Shown: piece after piece, positions 42,488 through 50,465 of the stretch
Layout of the letters: each line of letters starts with the position of its first letter
Position numbering within the stretch: the first letter of the stretch is position 1
Assembly: GCA_028713675.1 (NCBI GenBank)
Contig: JAQTNV010000001.1
Location: forward strand, 1 to 64,000
Direction of reading: 5' to 3'
Length of the DNA stretch: 64,000 nucleotides
DNA from: a bacterium
GTDB taxonomy: Bacteria > Desulfobacterota > JAPLJL01
The notes under the pieces: generated by a model
What the model was told of the DNA's origin: nothing
The model's input: only the letters and a program-made list of their open reading frames with translations
The model's database searches: none
Program-made: the position numbers and the translations under genes

Positions 42488-43087
42488 TCAAAAATCTGCT
42501 CTGACTCCCAGATGCCCCCCGCCTTCGGGAAAGGCCATTATTTCCGGGGAAAAAGCTACTTTCGGACTTATTTTGGTTCTCTCGGTTTTGAGATCTTTCG
42601 CTTTTGGTTCAACGATAAAAAAATTCAGCGGCGGCAACGGTTTCGCCTGGGGCAGAATGCCGGGAGCGTCTGCGGCCGGTCGGGCCTCAATCGGAGCCGC
42701 GGGCGGCAGGAGACCCGCCTCGGGGGTCAGGATTTCTCCTCCCGTCTGGGGCAGAAGGCCGGTAGCGTCCGCGGCAGTTGAGGACTTGGCCTGGGGGACC
42801 GCAGTCGAAGCCTTACTCGGTTTTACGGGCCGGGTCTGACTCGAAGCCGGCGGCGGCAACGGTTTCGCCTGGAGCAGAAGGCCGGCAGAATCTGCGGCCG
42901 GCTGGACCTTAGTCGGAGCCGCGGGCGGGAGGAGGCCCGCCTCGGGGGCCAGGATTTCACCATCGCCGTGTTCGAGGGCGGCGGCGAACTGGACCTTGCC
43001 TTGGCCAAACGCCCAATGATAGCCGGTCGCGGTCGCGACCACACCGATGACCAGAATGAATGTAATGACCAGGATTGCGTGCCTCAT
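42488..43087 (-). CDS. Membrane-anchored proline/alanine-rich protein with internal repeats
   Basis: A 199-residue protein of unknown function. The ATG at 43087 (MRHAILVITFILVIGVVATA) gives a clean N-terminal membrane helix; an upstream TTG would overlap the neighbouring gene. The rest is low-complexity, with two copies of a unit of about 38 residues beginning GEIL(A/T)PEAGLLPPAAP and ending QAKPLPP, separated by a Ser/Lys/Pro linker. The C-terminus (LKTERTKISPKVAFSPEIMA) is different. A periplasm-spanning spacer is a guess. It lies downstream of a DUF5670-like gene that has a sigma-54 promoter, and may share it. Confidence 0.7.
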   Translation of the reverse strand: MRHAILVITFILVIGVVATATGYHWAFGQGKVQFAAALEHGDGEILAPEAGLLPPAAPTKVQPAADSAGLLLQAKPLPPPASSQTRPVKPSKASTAVPQAKSSTAADATGLLPQTGGEILTPEAGLLPPAAPIEARPAADAPGILPQAKPLPPLNFFIVEPKAKDLKTERTKISPKVAFSPEIMAFPEGGGHLGVRADF

Positions 43088-43127
43088 GGTTTTGCCTTTC
43101 GCTTTGGTCCAGGTTTTCCCCAGCCGA

Positions 43128-43289
43128 TCAGTCTCGGCTTCCAAGCACCCGGCGGCCCGAGATGATCCGGACCAGGAGCACGACTATGGCAACCACCAGG
43201 AGGACGTGAATAAACCCTCCCATCGTGTGCGAGGTTACAAATCCAAGCAGCCACAGCGTGATGAGAACAACGGCGATTATCCACAACAT
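43128..43289 (-). CDS. Lmo0937/DUF5670-family small membrane protein
   Basis: A 53-residue protein with two helices: MLWIIAVVLITLWLLGFVTS and FIHVLLVVAIVVLLVRIISG, joined by HTMGG. This is the invariant pattern of the Lmo0937/DUF5670 family, which is often stress-linked but has no known reaction. AGGAGAAACAT precedes the ATG at 43289. A sigma-54-type promoter lies about 80 bases upstream. It is followed on the same strand, after 40 bases, by the Pro/Ala-rich anchored protein. Confidence 0.85.
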   Translation of the reverse strand: MLWIIAVVLITLWLLGFVTSHTMGGFIHVLLVVAIVVLLVRIISGRRVLGSRD

Positions 43290-43369
43290 ATGTTTCTCCT
43301 TTCCGGCTTACGGTTTTAATGTTGGCAACTCATATTCGATAATGTTCTGAAGGGTTCTATCCTTAACTA

Positions 43370-43386
43370 GTGCAAGCGGCATACCG
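43370..43386 (-). promoter_or_regulatory. Probable sigma-54 promoter for the DUF5670 gene
   Basis: On the minus strand CGGTATGCCGCTTGCA: GG (43385-43384) and GC (43373-43372) are ten bases apart, with TTGCA at -12. It nearly matches the element at 33010 (GGTATGCCTCTTGCT). Confidence 0.6.
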
Positions 43387-43629
43387 CGTCCGCTCCCTTA
43401 CGTAAGTGCCCGGATTCCCGACCTTCCGAAGAAAAACGGCCGAAAAAAGCGCCGGCAAACCCCCATCAAAATGATTAAAAATCAATCAAAATGAGTTGGC
43501 ATGTTCCAAAATCCCATGCCTCAATGGGAAGGTATTTTATTGGATGCGGGAAGTTATTATGCGGAAGTGAAAATTATTAGAGCCGGGCAGTTTCAAATAT
43601 CGGAACTACACACCCTGAAGACAAAACGT

Positions 43630-43990
43630 TAATTTGGTTCATCTGGTTCATCTGGTTTTTCTGGTTTGTCTGGTTTGTTTGGTTTCTCTAGTTTTTCTGG
43701 TTTTCATTCGTCATTCGTTTTATCCCGAGTTATTTCGAGGGACACTCGTCAATCGTCAATTTTCTTTGTCCCATGACCCTATGGATCCTATGAACCCTAT
43801 GAAGCCTTTTCCTCTCATCTCTAGTCTCTTGCCTCTTGCCTCTTGCCTATGACCCATGACCTATCACCTATCACCTGATTTCAGTTGACCCTATGGATTT
43901 ATCCCGAAGGGTTTATCTGAGGGACACAATGGACACAACGGACCCTATAGACACTATGGACGCCTTTACTCTTTGCCCTTTGCCCTACGA
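43630..43990. repeat. Repeat cluster between DUF5670 promoter and TA pair
   Basis: 43635-43705 is a TCTGGTTCA/TCTGGTTTG nonamer array. 43718-43745 is a TTTATCCCGAGTTATTTCGA element. 43770-43800 has ACCCTATGG-type units. 43808-43895 matches the segment at 46984-47060 (TCATCTCTAGTCTCTTGCC ... TTTCAGTTGACCC). 43895-43930 has the GGATTTATCCCGAAGGGTTT element, followed by ACACAATGG/ACCCTATAG units and TGCYCTW heptamers. A 44-codon frame at 43501-43632 has no ribosome site. Confidence 0.82.
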
Positions 43991-43992
43991 CC

Positions 43993-44277
43993 TTATCCCC
44001 TTCTTTTCTCGACCAGTGATCCCGTAACATATTTATGAATCACGCTGGAAATCAGGGTCTGGTAGGGAATGCCCTCCTGGGCGGCGATCACCCGGACCTG
44101 GTTTAGATCTTTCGACGACATCCGAAAACTTATCCGCTTGTCCTTCTTCAAGGTGTTGATGGCGTAATGACTCAGTTTTTTCGCCTCGGATTTGGCGTTT
44201 TTAGAGATCTGCCATTCCCCGCTTTCATAAGCTTCCAAGATCTCTTTTTCTTCATTTTCCCTTATGTTTTTTTTCAT
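43993..44277 (-). CDS. Antitoxin of a BrnT/BrnA-like pair (CopG/ribbon-helix-helix type)
   Basis: A 94-residue protein. The C-terminal half ISFRMSSKDLNQVRVIAAQE, then GIPYQTLISSVIHKYVTG, is the ribbon-helix-helix fold of BrnA-like antitoxins. The acidic and basic N-terminal half (KEILEAYESGEWQISKNAKS) is the usual toxin-binding segment. Its ATG overlaps the toxin stop by 4 bases (44274-44277). It is expected to neutralise the toxin and to repress the operon. Confidence 0.85.
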   Translation of the reverse strand: MKKNIRENEEKEILEAYESGEWQISKNAKSEAKKLSHYAINTLKKDKRISFRMSSKDLNQVRVIAAQEGIPYQTLISSVIHKYVTGSLVEKRRG

Positions 44278-44552
44278 TTTCGTCTCCTTAAATATTTCTC
44301 CGTCGCTTTACGGCTGGGAATTATGGTTTTTAAATAAATCCCATTTTCGTCTTCCACGTAAGGGATCAGATATACATAATCGTTTATCGTCACCAAGACT
44401 ATCTTTTGATCAGGATATTTTTCCTGGTTGGGATGCTCCACAATTTCCAGAACCTCGCCTTTGGCCAGGATGATAACCACCTGCTCAAAACACACGCCTC
44501 GGTTTTCTTTCAGCCATTCATTTTTCTCATTATCCCAGTGAAGGACTTTCAT
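44274..44552 (-). CDS. Toxin of a BrnT-like pair
   Basis: A 92-residue RNase-like toxin. It opens with LHWDNEKNEWLKENRGVCFE, the WD-x-K-x-x-x-x-x-x-RGV pattern of BrnT-like proteins, and ends with IIPSRKATEKYLRRRK, matching the family's conserved Ser-Arg/Ala ending. Toxin first, antitoxin second is the normal brnTA order. RNA cleavage is inferred from the family. Confidence 0.82.
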   Translation of the reverse strand: MKVLHWDNEKNEWLKENRGVCFEQVVIILAKGEVLEIVEHPNQEKYPDQKIVLVTINDYVYLIPYVEDENGIYLKTIIPSRKATEKYLRRRK

Positions 44553-44639
44553 TGAATTAAAGATATAATATTGTCAGCTCTTTGTCCATACATTGTCCTC
44601 TTATTTATCGGCAGTTTGCCGCCTACAGTTTCAATTTGT

Positions 44640-44853
44640 CATCTTAAGCTATGTCGAAAGGGTTTTTAACGTCATTCCTGCGGTGTTTTGCTTGTCCTGA
44701 GTTCTATCGAAGGAAGCCGGAATCCAGGGGTTTTTCTTTTGCTTTTTGCTCTTTGCTCTATGCTCTATGCCCTATGCTCTCTGCTCTTCATGGACCCTAT
44801 AGACCCTATGGATTTATCCCGAAGGGTTTATCTGAGGGACACTACGGACGCCT
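44640..44853. repeat. REP-like hairpin plus heptamer/nonamer run
   Basis: 44672-44733 is an ATTCCTGCGG ... GCCGGAATCCAGG element enclosing TTGTCCTGAGTTCTATCGAA, nearly the same as at 15672. 44738-44790 has TGCTCTT/TGCTCTA/TGCCCTA heptamers. 44790-44855 has ACCCTATAG/ACCCTATGG units with one GGATTTATCCCGAAGGGTTT element. Confidence 0.85.
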
Positions 44854-45102
44854 TTACCTCTTCATCTGTTCTTCCTGTTCCTTTTCGATGCGTTTGAACT
44901 CGTTTTCCATTTTTTTCTTGTATGTATCCAAATCCAAACCGTCAACATTCTCATATTTTTGATTCTCATCGTCGGTCGGAACTTCATTCACCTTGGGGGC
45001 GACCTTTCTTACCAGACGCTTGAATAATCGTCCCGCAATTAAATATACGGCCACAAACACCGACAGAATCACCAGCAAAACTATAATGTCAGATTTTCCC
45101 AT
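44854..45102 (-). CDS. Small single-pass membrane protein, unknown
   Basis: An 82-residue protein. The N-terminal helix is IIVLLVILSVFVAVYLIAG, followed by a basic patch (RLFKRLVRKVAPK) and an acidic/coiled-coil tail (LDTYKKKMENEFKRIEKEQ). It ends in EEQMKR at the edge of a repeat array, so the C-terminus may have been altered. AAGGAGAAT precedes the ATG. It lies 30 bases downstream of the epimerase stop and is co-directional with it. No family is recognised. Confidence 0.65.
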   Translation of the reverse strand: MGKSDIIVLLVILSVFVAVYLIAGRLFKRLVRKVAPKVNEVPTDDENQKYENVDGLDLDTYKKKMENEFKRIEKEQEEQMKR

Positions 45103-45132
45103 ATTTTATTCTCCTTAGAATAGAAGTACGGA

Positions 45133-46110
45133 TCAGAAATATTTGTTTTCTCGGAACCAATCAACGGCGTCGGACAGGGTTTCCCGGAGGTCTCGGCAGT
45201 CAAGCCCCAATTCTCTTTTTGCCCGTGAGGAATCGTAGTACCAGAAATCCCCGGCTGTCCGGGCGGAATTTAAATCGACGGGGGGAGCATTCCATATTTT
45301 CTCCAACAGGAACCCGGAGACCTTGGCCAAGGTGGTGGGGATCGGGATTCGGGGCGGGCGTCGGCCGGTAACTCCGGCCAGGGTCTCGAAAAACCGGCGG
45401 AACTCAAGGTTTTCATTCCCGACGATATACTTTTCCCCCGCCCTGCCCCGTTCCATTCCCAGCCTCAGGCCCCGGGCCGTGTCGCGGACGTCAATCGCGT
45501 TGAAGCCTCCCTTCGGATAGACCGGCATGAGGCTTTTCATGAATTGCACCACCATCCCGCCGGAGGATAGATAAACATCCCCCGGGCCGAAGCAGAAGGT
45601 GGGGTAAATGAAAACAATGGGCAAGCCCTCTCGGGAAAAGCGGTAGGCTTCGACCTCCGCCTTTCTTTTCGCCTGGAAATAAGGGATGTCCCAGTTCCCG
45701 AGATTGTATTCGATGTTCTCATCGGCCGGCTTCTCCCGCGTCCCCTTGCCCAGGGCGAAAATGGAAGCCAGGTAGACCACCTTCTCCAGTCCCTGCTTCA
45801 GCCCGGCCTGGAACAGGTTAACGGTCGAGTCGTAGTTGCTTTTCCAGATGGCGGGAACGTCTTTCTTCAGGGTGGAGACCAGGCCGGCCAGGTGATAAAG
45901 GCGCCGGCAGCCCTCCAGGGCCCGGCGGGCGAATTCCGGGTCGGCGAGGTCCCCCTGAACCATTTCCACCCGGTCCCGGTCGGTTCCCGCCAGGTTGGTT
46001 TTGTTGGATCCCGGCCGGACGGTGATCCGGACGTCATCCCCCTGCTCGAGGAGCTGCTTGAGGAGATGTGAGCCGATGAAACCCGTCGCGCCGGTCAGCA
46101 GAATTTTCAT
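45133..46110 (-). CDS. NAD-dependent epimerase/dehydratase, second HpnA-like member
   Basis: A 325-residue extended short-chain dehydrogenase. LTGATGFIGSHLLKQLLEQG is the cofactor loop, YLASIFALG holds the Ser position, and YFQAKRKAEVEAYRF is the YxxxK motif. VFIYPTFCFGPGDVY follows. It is homologous to the 8835-9842 protein, including FNAIDVRDTARGLRLGMERG and the YIVGNENLEFRRFFETL stretch. It may modify a lipid-linked sugar. AAGGAGAAAGA precedes the ATG at 46110. Confidence 0.88.
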   Translation of the reverse strand: MKILLTGATGFIGSHLLKQLLEQGDDVRITVRPGSNKTNLAGTDRDRVEMVQGDLADPEFARRALEGCRRLYHLAGLVSTLKKDVPAIWKSNYDSTVNLFQAGLKQGLEKVVYLASIFALGKGTREKPADENIEYNLGNWDIPYFQAKRKAEVEAYRFSREGLPIVFIYPTFCFGPGDVYLSSGGMVVQFMKSLMPVYPKGGFNAIDVRDTARGLRLGMERGRAGEKYIVGNENLEFRRFFETLAGVTGRRPPRIPIPTTLAKVSGFLLEKIWNAPPVDLNSARTAGDFWYYDSSRAKRELGLDCRDLRETLSDAVDWFRENKYF

Positions 46111-46299
46111 TCTTTCTCCTTACCGAGAAGATTTTGAAGGTGATTGGGAAAAACGTCAAATGGCGGGACGGGGATTCTAACTTTCAAACCAATTCCCGTT
46201 ATTAATAAAATATATCGGAACTAATTTATCCTCAGAAGCTCCTGTCCTTCGGAGCTGTAGCGCAGGAGGATGAGCGAAGGAGGACGGAACTTCGTCCCC

Positions 46300-46800
46300 T
46301 CAAACAAACATGACTTCAAGAGGAAAATATTTACCGGCACAAAATACATCCATGCCGATAAGATGATAGGTTTCGTCAAAATTAAGATTTCCCTTGAATC
46401 CTATCTCCACAACTGAATAATGATCCCGGGTATCATCACAAAAATATATGTGTTTTATTTTGTCCCGGCTGTGATCGACAAAATATATTTGCGCGATATC
46501 TTCCGATTTATTCCACACAATTTTAATTTTAATTTCTTGAGGAATGCAAAAAGGACTCAGTTGATCAAGAATTTCCTGGGGGAGATCATTAATAGCATCC
46601 AAAAGTTCGATTCCGACGAGCCGTTGTTCCTTATCAAAACCAAGATTGATCATTTTGCCTTGAATATCATCAAGTATCATAGGATATTCGTATTCTATTC
46701 CCCCTGGTTTTATATCGACGAATTTAATATAAGCGGCCATTGCCGATTTATCCCAAGTAACAACAATTGATTTTTTCAAAACTACCAATGGATCCTTCAT
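46300..46800 (-). CDS. DUF2283-like protein, copy 1
   Basis: A 166-residue protein made of two DUF2283-like modules. The first (about residues 12-70) has TWDKSAMAAYIKFVD and FDKEQRLVGIELLDA; the second (about 90-160) has VWNKSEDIAQIYFVD and DETYHLIGMDVFCAGKYFP. The 'D-x-x-G/L-IGIE' ending is the family hallmark. The function is unknown; such proteins often lie near toxin-antitoxin loci. The coding sequence is identical to copy 2 at 47841-48341. Confidence 0.78.
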   Translation of the reverse strand: MKDPLVVLKKSIVVTWDKSAMAAYIKFVDIKPGGIEYEYPMILDDIQGKMINLGFDKEQRLVGIELLDAINDLPQEILDQLSPFCIPQEIKIKIVWNKSEDIAQIYFVDHSRDKIKHIYFCDDTRDHYSVVEIGFKGNLNFDETYHLIGMDVFCAGKYFPLEVMFV

Positions 46801-46983
46801 TCGGGTCTTTCAACATTTATAAATTTTAAATTCAGATAATATTATTTGGAATTTATTCTCTCGCTGAGCCGACCCAAAGTCAAACAATATTTCCAATACC
46901 AGTAGGGATTTTAATGAGGAAAAAGTCGGAAGGACTCATCTCCAACAGCAAGGTAAAGAACTGACCCTGGTTTTTTTTGCTTT

Positions 46984-47200
46984 TCCTCTCATCTCTAGTC
47001 TCTTGCCTCTTGCCTAGGACCCATGACCCATGACCTATCACTTGATTTCAGTTGACCCTATGGACACTATGGACACCTTTTCCCTTTGCCCCTTGCTCTT
47101 TGCTTTTTCCGGACCCTATGGACACTACGGACACAATGAACACAATGGACGCCTTTGCTCTTTGTTCTTTGCCCTATGCTCTATGCTATTCATGGACACT
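46984..47200. repeat. Heptamer/nonamer arrays within the duplicated unit
   Basis: CTCTTGCC units, CCCATGA/CCTATCA heptamers, ACACTATGG/ACACAATGG nonamers and TGCYCTW heptamers. The same arrays recur without change at 48525-48741, so the duplication is younger than the arrays. Confidence 0.9.
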
Positions 47201-47255
47201 TCGGTACCATTGGTTGAAATGCTTTGCAACCTGAATAAAAAAGGAGGGCCATCCG

Positions 47256-47750
47256 ATGCCTCTCGCCTTGCGTCCCATTCCGCTTGACCGGCAATTCGAC
47301 GGCTGTAGTTCGGTGATGTTCGTCGCCTGCAACGTGTGTCCGCGAATGCACTTCGCCTGGGAGCACCACGAGCCGTTGTTTTCACCGGCGATGCTTCTCG
47401 GAAGAGAAAACAGCTTCAAGCGCTACCTGACCGCGCTGCAGCGGGACACGCAGGCGCGCGGCCAGCGGAGTGCGGTGTTCCGAACGTCGTCCGCCGCGGC
47501 CGCTTGCTTGTGGTCAATTGCGCTGGGGGAGAAATTCCGCCATGCCGGAGCCAACTATGATGCTTTTGGCGTTATCGGCTGCGAATCGGCGGTCAAGACG
47601 GTTTCGCAGATCTTCCCGGACAGACGCATCGTTCAGCTCGTCCGCGTCGAAGGCATTGCCAACTTCACCCTCCGGACCAGGTGGCCGCTGACGGTTGAGG
47701 TCGTTGCGGCCGCGAAGGTTCCCATGAACGAGATCACTGCGGCCGGATAG
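47256..47750 (+). CDS. Unknown 164-aa protein with CNVC motif, copy 1
   Basis: A 164-residue protein with no membrane segment. It has SVMFVACNVCPRMHFAWEHH (about residues 19-38), a CxxC site, and FGVIGCESAVKTVSQIFPD (about 103-121) with a third Cys, which suggests a metal or thiol site. The C-terminal half, RIVQLVRVEGIANFTLRTRW, looks like an ordinary alpha/beta fold. I do not recognise the family. AAAGGAGGGCCATCCG precedes the ATG. Copy 2 (48797-49291) differs at about six residues: S19N, A45M, R71H, I88T, N100D, I106V (numbering approximate). Confidence 0.75.
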   Translation: MPLALRPIPLDRQFDGCSSVMFVACNVCPRMHFAWEHHEPLFSPAMLLGRENSFKRYLTALQRDTQARGQRSAVFRTSSAAAACLWSIALGEKFRHAGANYDAFGVIGCESAVKTVSQIFPDRRIVQLVRVEGIANFTLRTRWPLTVEVVAAAKVPMNEITAAG

Positions 47751-47840
47751 AAGTACCGATTCAAGGGCTGACCCCTTCTGTTCTCTAGTTGGAAGCTTTA
47801 GCGCAGGAGGATGAGCGAAGGAGGACGGAACTTCGTCCCC

Positions 47841-48341
47841 TCAAACAAACATGACTTCAAGAGGAAAATATTTACCGGCACAAAATACATCCATGCCGAT
47901 AAGATGATAGGTTTCGTCAAAATTAAGATTTCCCTTGAATCCTATCTCCACAACTGAATAATGATCCCGGGTATCATCACAAAAATATATGTGTTTTATT
48001 TTGTCCCGGCTGTGATCGACAAAATATATTTGCGCGATATCTTCCGATTTATTCCACACAATTTTAATTTTAATTTCTTGAGGAATGCAAAAAGGACTCA
48101 GTTGATCAAGAATTTCCTGGGGGAGATCATTAATAGCATCCAAAAGTTCGATTCCGACGAGCCGTTGTTCCTTATCAAAACCAAGATTGATCATTTTGCC
48201 TTGAATATCATCAAGTATCATAGGATATTCGTATTCTATTCCCCCTGGTTTTATATCGACGAATTTAATATAAGCGGCCATTGCCGATTTATCCCAAGTA
48301 ACAACAATTGATTTTTTCAAAACTACCAATGGATCCTTCAT
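47841..48341 (-). CDS. DUF2283-like protein, copy 2
   Basis: Identical in sequence to the product at 46300-46800 (166 residues, two DUF2283-like modules). The identity extends through the 400 bases upstream of the start codon, so the regulatory region is also shared. Confidence 0.78.
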   Translation of the reverse strand: MKDPLVVLKKSIVVTWDKSAMAAYIKFVDIKPGGIEYEYPMILDDIQGKMINLGFDKEQRLVGIELLDAINDLPQEILDQLSPFCIPQEIKIKIVWNKSEDIAQIYFVDHSRDKIKHIYFCDDTRDHYSVVEIGFKGNLNFDETYHLIGMDVFCAGKYFPLEVMFV

Positions 48342-48796
48342 TCGGGTCTTTCAACATTTATAAATTTTAAATTCAGATAATATTATTTGGAATTTATTCT
48401 CTCGCTGAGCCGACCCAAAGTCAAACAATATTTCCAATACCAGTAGGGATTTTAATGAGGAAAAAGTCGGAAGGACTCATCTCCAACAGCAAGGTAAAGA
48501 ACTGACCCTGGTTTTTTTTGCTTTTCCTCTCATCTCTAGTCTCTTGCCTCTTGCCTAGGACCCATGACCCATGACCTATCACTTGATTTCAGTTGACCCT
48601 ATGGACACTATGGACACCTTTTCCCTTTGCCCCTTGCTCTTTGCTTTTTCCGGACCCTATGGACACTACGGACACAATGAACACAATGGACGCCTTTGCT
48701 CTTTGTTCTTTGCCCTATGCTCTATGCTATTCATGGACACTTCGGTACCATTGGTTGAAATGCTTTGCAACCTGAATACAAAAGGAGGGCCATCCG

Positions 48797-49291
48797 ATGC
48801 CTCTCGCCTTGCGTCCCATTCCGCTTGACCGGCAATTCGACGGCTGTAATTCGGTGATGTTCGTCGCCTGCAACGTGTGTCCGCGAATGCACTTCGCCTG
48901 GGAGCACCATGAGCCGTTGTTTTCACCGATGATGCTTCTCGGCAGAGAAAACAGCTTTAAGCGCTACCTGACCGCGTTGCAGCGGGACACGCAGGCGCAC
49001 GGCCAGCGAAGTGCGGTGTTCCGGACGTCGTCCGCCGCGGCCGCTTGCTTGTGGTCAACCGCGCTGGGGGAGAAATTCCGCCATGCCGGGGCCGATTATG
49101 ATGCTTTTGGCGTGGTCGGCTGCGAATCGGCAGTCAAGACGGTTTCGCAGATCTTCCCGGACAGACGCATCGTTCAGCTCGTCCGCGTCGAAGGCATTGC
49201 CAACTTCACCCTCCGGACCAGGTGGCCGCTGACGGTTGAGGTCGTTGCGGCAGCGAAGGTTCCCATGAACGAGATCACTGCGGCCGGATAG
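48797..49291 (+). CDS. Unknown 164-aa protein with CNVC motif, copy 2
   Basis: Same length and Cys positions as copy 1, with about nine or ten silent codon changes and about six replacements. All three Cys and the CNVCPRM segment are kept, so selection for function is plausible. The reading frame and ribosome site are intact. Confidence 0.75.
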   Translation: MPLALRPIPLDRQFDGCNSVMFVACNVCPRMHFAWEHHEPLFSPMMLLGRENSFKRYLTALQRDTQAHGQRSAVFRTSSAAAACLWSTALGEKFRHAGADYDAFGVVGCESAVKTVSQIFPDRRIVQLVRVEGIANFTLRTRWPLTVEVVAAAKVPMNEITAAG

Positions 49292-49414
49292 AAGTACCGA
49301 TTCAAGGGCTGACCCCTTCTGTTCACAAACAAACTTGATAAAAAACTACGGTTCGAATAAATTATAGACTATCAGTAGAAAAAGATTTTAGAACTGAATC
49401 AGGAGGATTTACTT

Positions 49415-49624
49415 ATGACTAACCGGGAAGCTACGGCGGAAATCTTCTGGACTGCATTCCGAGCTCTGCCTAAAAAATCACGTCAAACCATTGTAGAAAA
49501 GCTTCTCCAGGATACGGATTTTCGAGAAGATTTAATCGATACGATTATCCTGGAACAACGGAAAAATGAGTCATCCCGTCCGATTGAACAGTACCTTGCT
49601 AATCGAAGAAGGAAAAGGAATTAA
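49415..49624 (+). CDS. Antitoxin of a RelE/ParE-type pair
   Basis: A 69-residue charged helical protein (ALPKKSRQTIVEKLLQDTDF, REDLIDTIILEQRKNESSRP). It is first in the pair, with strong AGGAGG before the ATG, and its stop overlaps the toxin start (TAATG). No standard DNA-binding fold can be read with confidence; it resembles the short antitoxins that accompany RelE toxins. Confidence 0.8.
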   Translation: MTNREATAEIFWTAFRALPKKSRQTIVEKLLQDTDFREDLIDTIILEQRKNESSRPIEQYLANRRRKRN

Positions 49625-49878
49625 TGGCTTATTCCGTTGCCCTCAAAAGGTCTGCGGAAAAAGAACTGGATATCCTGCCCGATAAAATTCACGATCATAT
49701 TGTCAGTCAGCTTCTTGCTTTTAAAGAAAATCCCCGGCCCACCGGTGTAATAAAGCTCCGCGGGCGGCCAGGATATCGGAAAAGAGTCGGGGATTATCGG
49801 ATTCTTTATATTATTGATGACGAGAACAAGAGAGTAGAAGTGGTTTCTATCGCCCATCGAAAAGAAGTTTATCGTTAA
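49624..49878 (+). CDS. RelE/ParE-family toxin
   Basis: An 84-residue toxin. YSVALKRSAEKELDILPDKI is the N-terminal helix-strand start. The conserved core is KLRGRPGYRKRVGDYRILYI, with the usual basic residues for mRNA cleavage, and it ends VVSIAHRKEVYR. It is translationally coupled to the antitoxin. Confidence 0.9.
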   Translation: MAYSVALKRSAEKELDILPDKIHDHIVSQLLAFKENPRPTGVIKLRGRPGYRKRVGDYRILYIIDDENKRVEVVSIAHRKEVYR

Positions 49879-49908
49879 TCGCCCCGCTGCCCGGTCCTCT
49901 CGCTCCTC

Positions 49909-50016
49909 TGCATACTCGCCAACAAAAGAGACATCCCCTATCAATCACTGCTGAAAATATTCCTGGCGGAAATAATCAAAGAAGAATGTGTAGACGTAAC
50001 CCCGTGGCTTTCTTAA
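49909..50016 (+). pseudogene. CopG-like antitoxin C-terminal remnant
   Basis: The frame through CTC GCC AAC reads LANKRDIPYQSLLKIFLAEI, then IKEECVDV, matching the PYQ-helix end of CopG/BrnA-like antitoxins (compare GIPYQTLISSV at about 44060). No start codon or upstream part is present, so it is a relic of another TA locus. Confidence 0.55.
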
Positions 50017-50147
50017 CTCGAAACCCGCCTCCGGCCCGTATAGGCCTACGGCCCGGAGGGAAACCCGAGACTCGAAACTATGTTGAGAATGTCCAATATC
50101 AAGGGTTTATCCCGAATATTGTTGAGGGACTGCCCCCTTCTGTCCTT

Positions 50148-50465
50148 CTAACGTTGGGCGGGTGAGCCGGGGCGTTCGGGTTGAACCGATAGTTTGAGGC
50201 CAAAAGACCGCAGGATTTTATCCAGACTTTTGAGCTCGGGATTTCCTTCTTTGGAAAGCATCCGGTAAAGGCTTTCCCGGGCCAGTTTGGTCCGGGTCGC
50301 GAGTTTTCCAACCCCGCCGTTGGCTTCGGCAATATTTTTCAAAGCGGTCAGCAACACCCTGGTATCTCCGTCTTCCAGCGCGGCATTGATATAGGCGGCC
50401 CGTTCCTCCGGGTCCTTAAGCGCATTCATCAGGTCTTCACGGTAATCAACAGATCTTTTTCCCAT
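50148..50465 (-). CDS. HigA-like antitoxin (addiction module antidote)
   Basis: A 105-residue protein. MNALKDPEERAAYINAALED is the N-terminal segment shared by this family, and VGKLATRTKLARESLYRMLS with KEGNPELKSLDKILRSFGL is the helix-turn-helix. It follows the toxin gene without a gap. The last residues (PERPGSPAQR) are followed by a short IR of the GGGACTGCCCCCTTCTG type at 50127-50143. Confidence 0.88.
   Translation of the reverse strand: MGKRSVDYREDLMNALKDPEERAAYINAALEDGDTRVLLTALKNIAEANGGVGKLATRTKLARESLYRMLSKEGNPELKSLDKILRSFGLKLSVQPERPGSPAQR

Larger units (their letters stand above)
46258..47783. repeat. 1.53-kb duplicated unit, copy 1
   Basis: Repeats directly as 47799-49324, an offset of 1541 bases. 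Copies begin at TAGCGCAGGAGGATGAGCGA and end at GGGCTGACCCCTTCTGTTC. Between them is a 15-base link. The first part of each unit, including the DUF2283-like gene and the 7/9-base arrays at 46985-47195, is identical by inspection, while the 164-aa gene differs at about 19 bases. Confidence 0.97.
47799..49324. repeat. 1.53-kb duplicated unit, copy 2
   Basis: Second direct copy. It is preceded by GGAAGCTT where copy 1 has GGAGCTG, and followed by ACAAACAAAC. All differences found lie between about 48780 and 49255, within and just before the 164-aa gene. Confidence 0.97.

Noticed and set aside
43501-43632. Short plus-strand frame of 43 residues
   Set aside because: No Shine-Dalgarno, no recognisable family, and next to a repeat array.
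46258-49324. Diversity-generating retroelement variable repeat
   Set aside because: Differences between the copies are mostly transitions in both directions and are spread over the gene, not adenine-specific; no reverse transcriptase is in the window.
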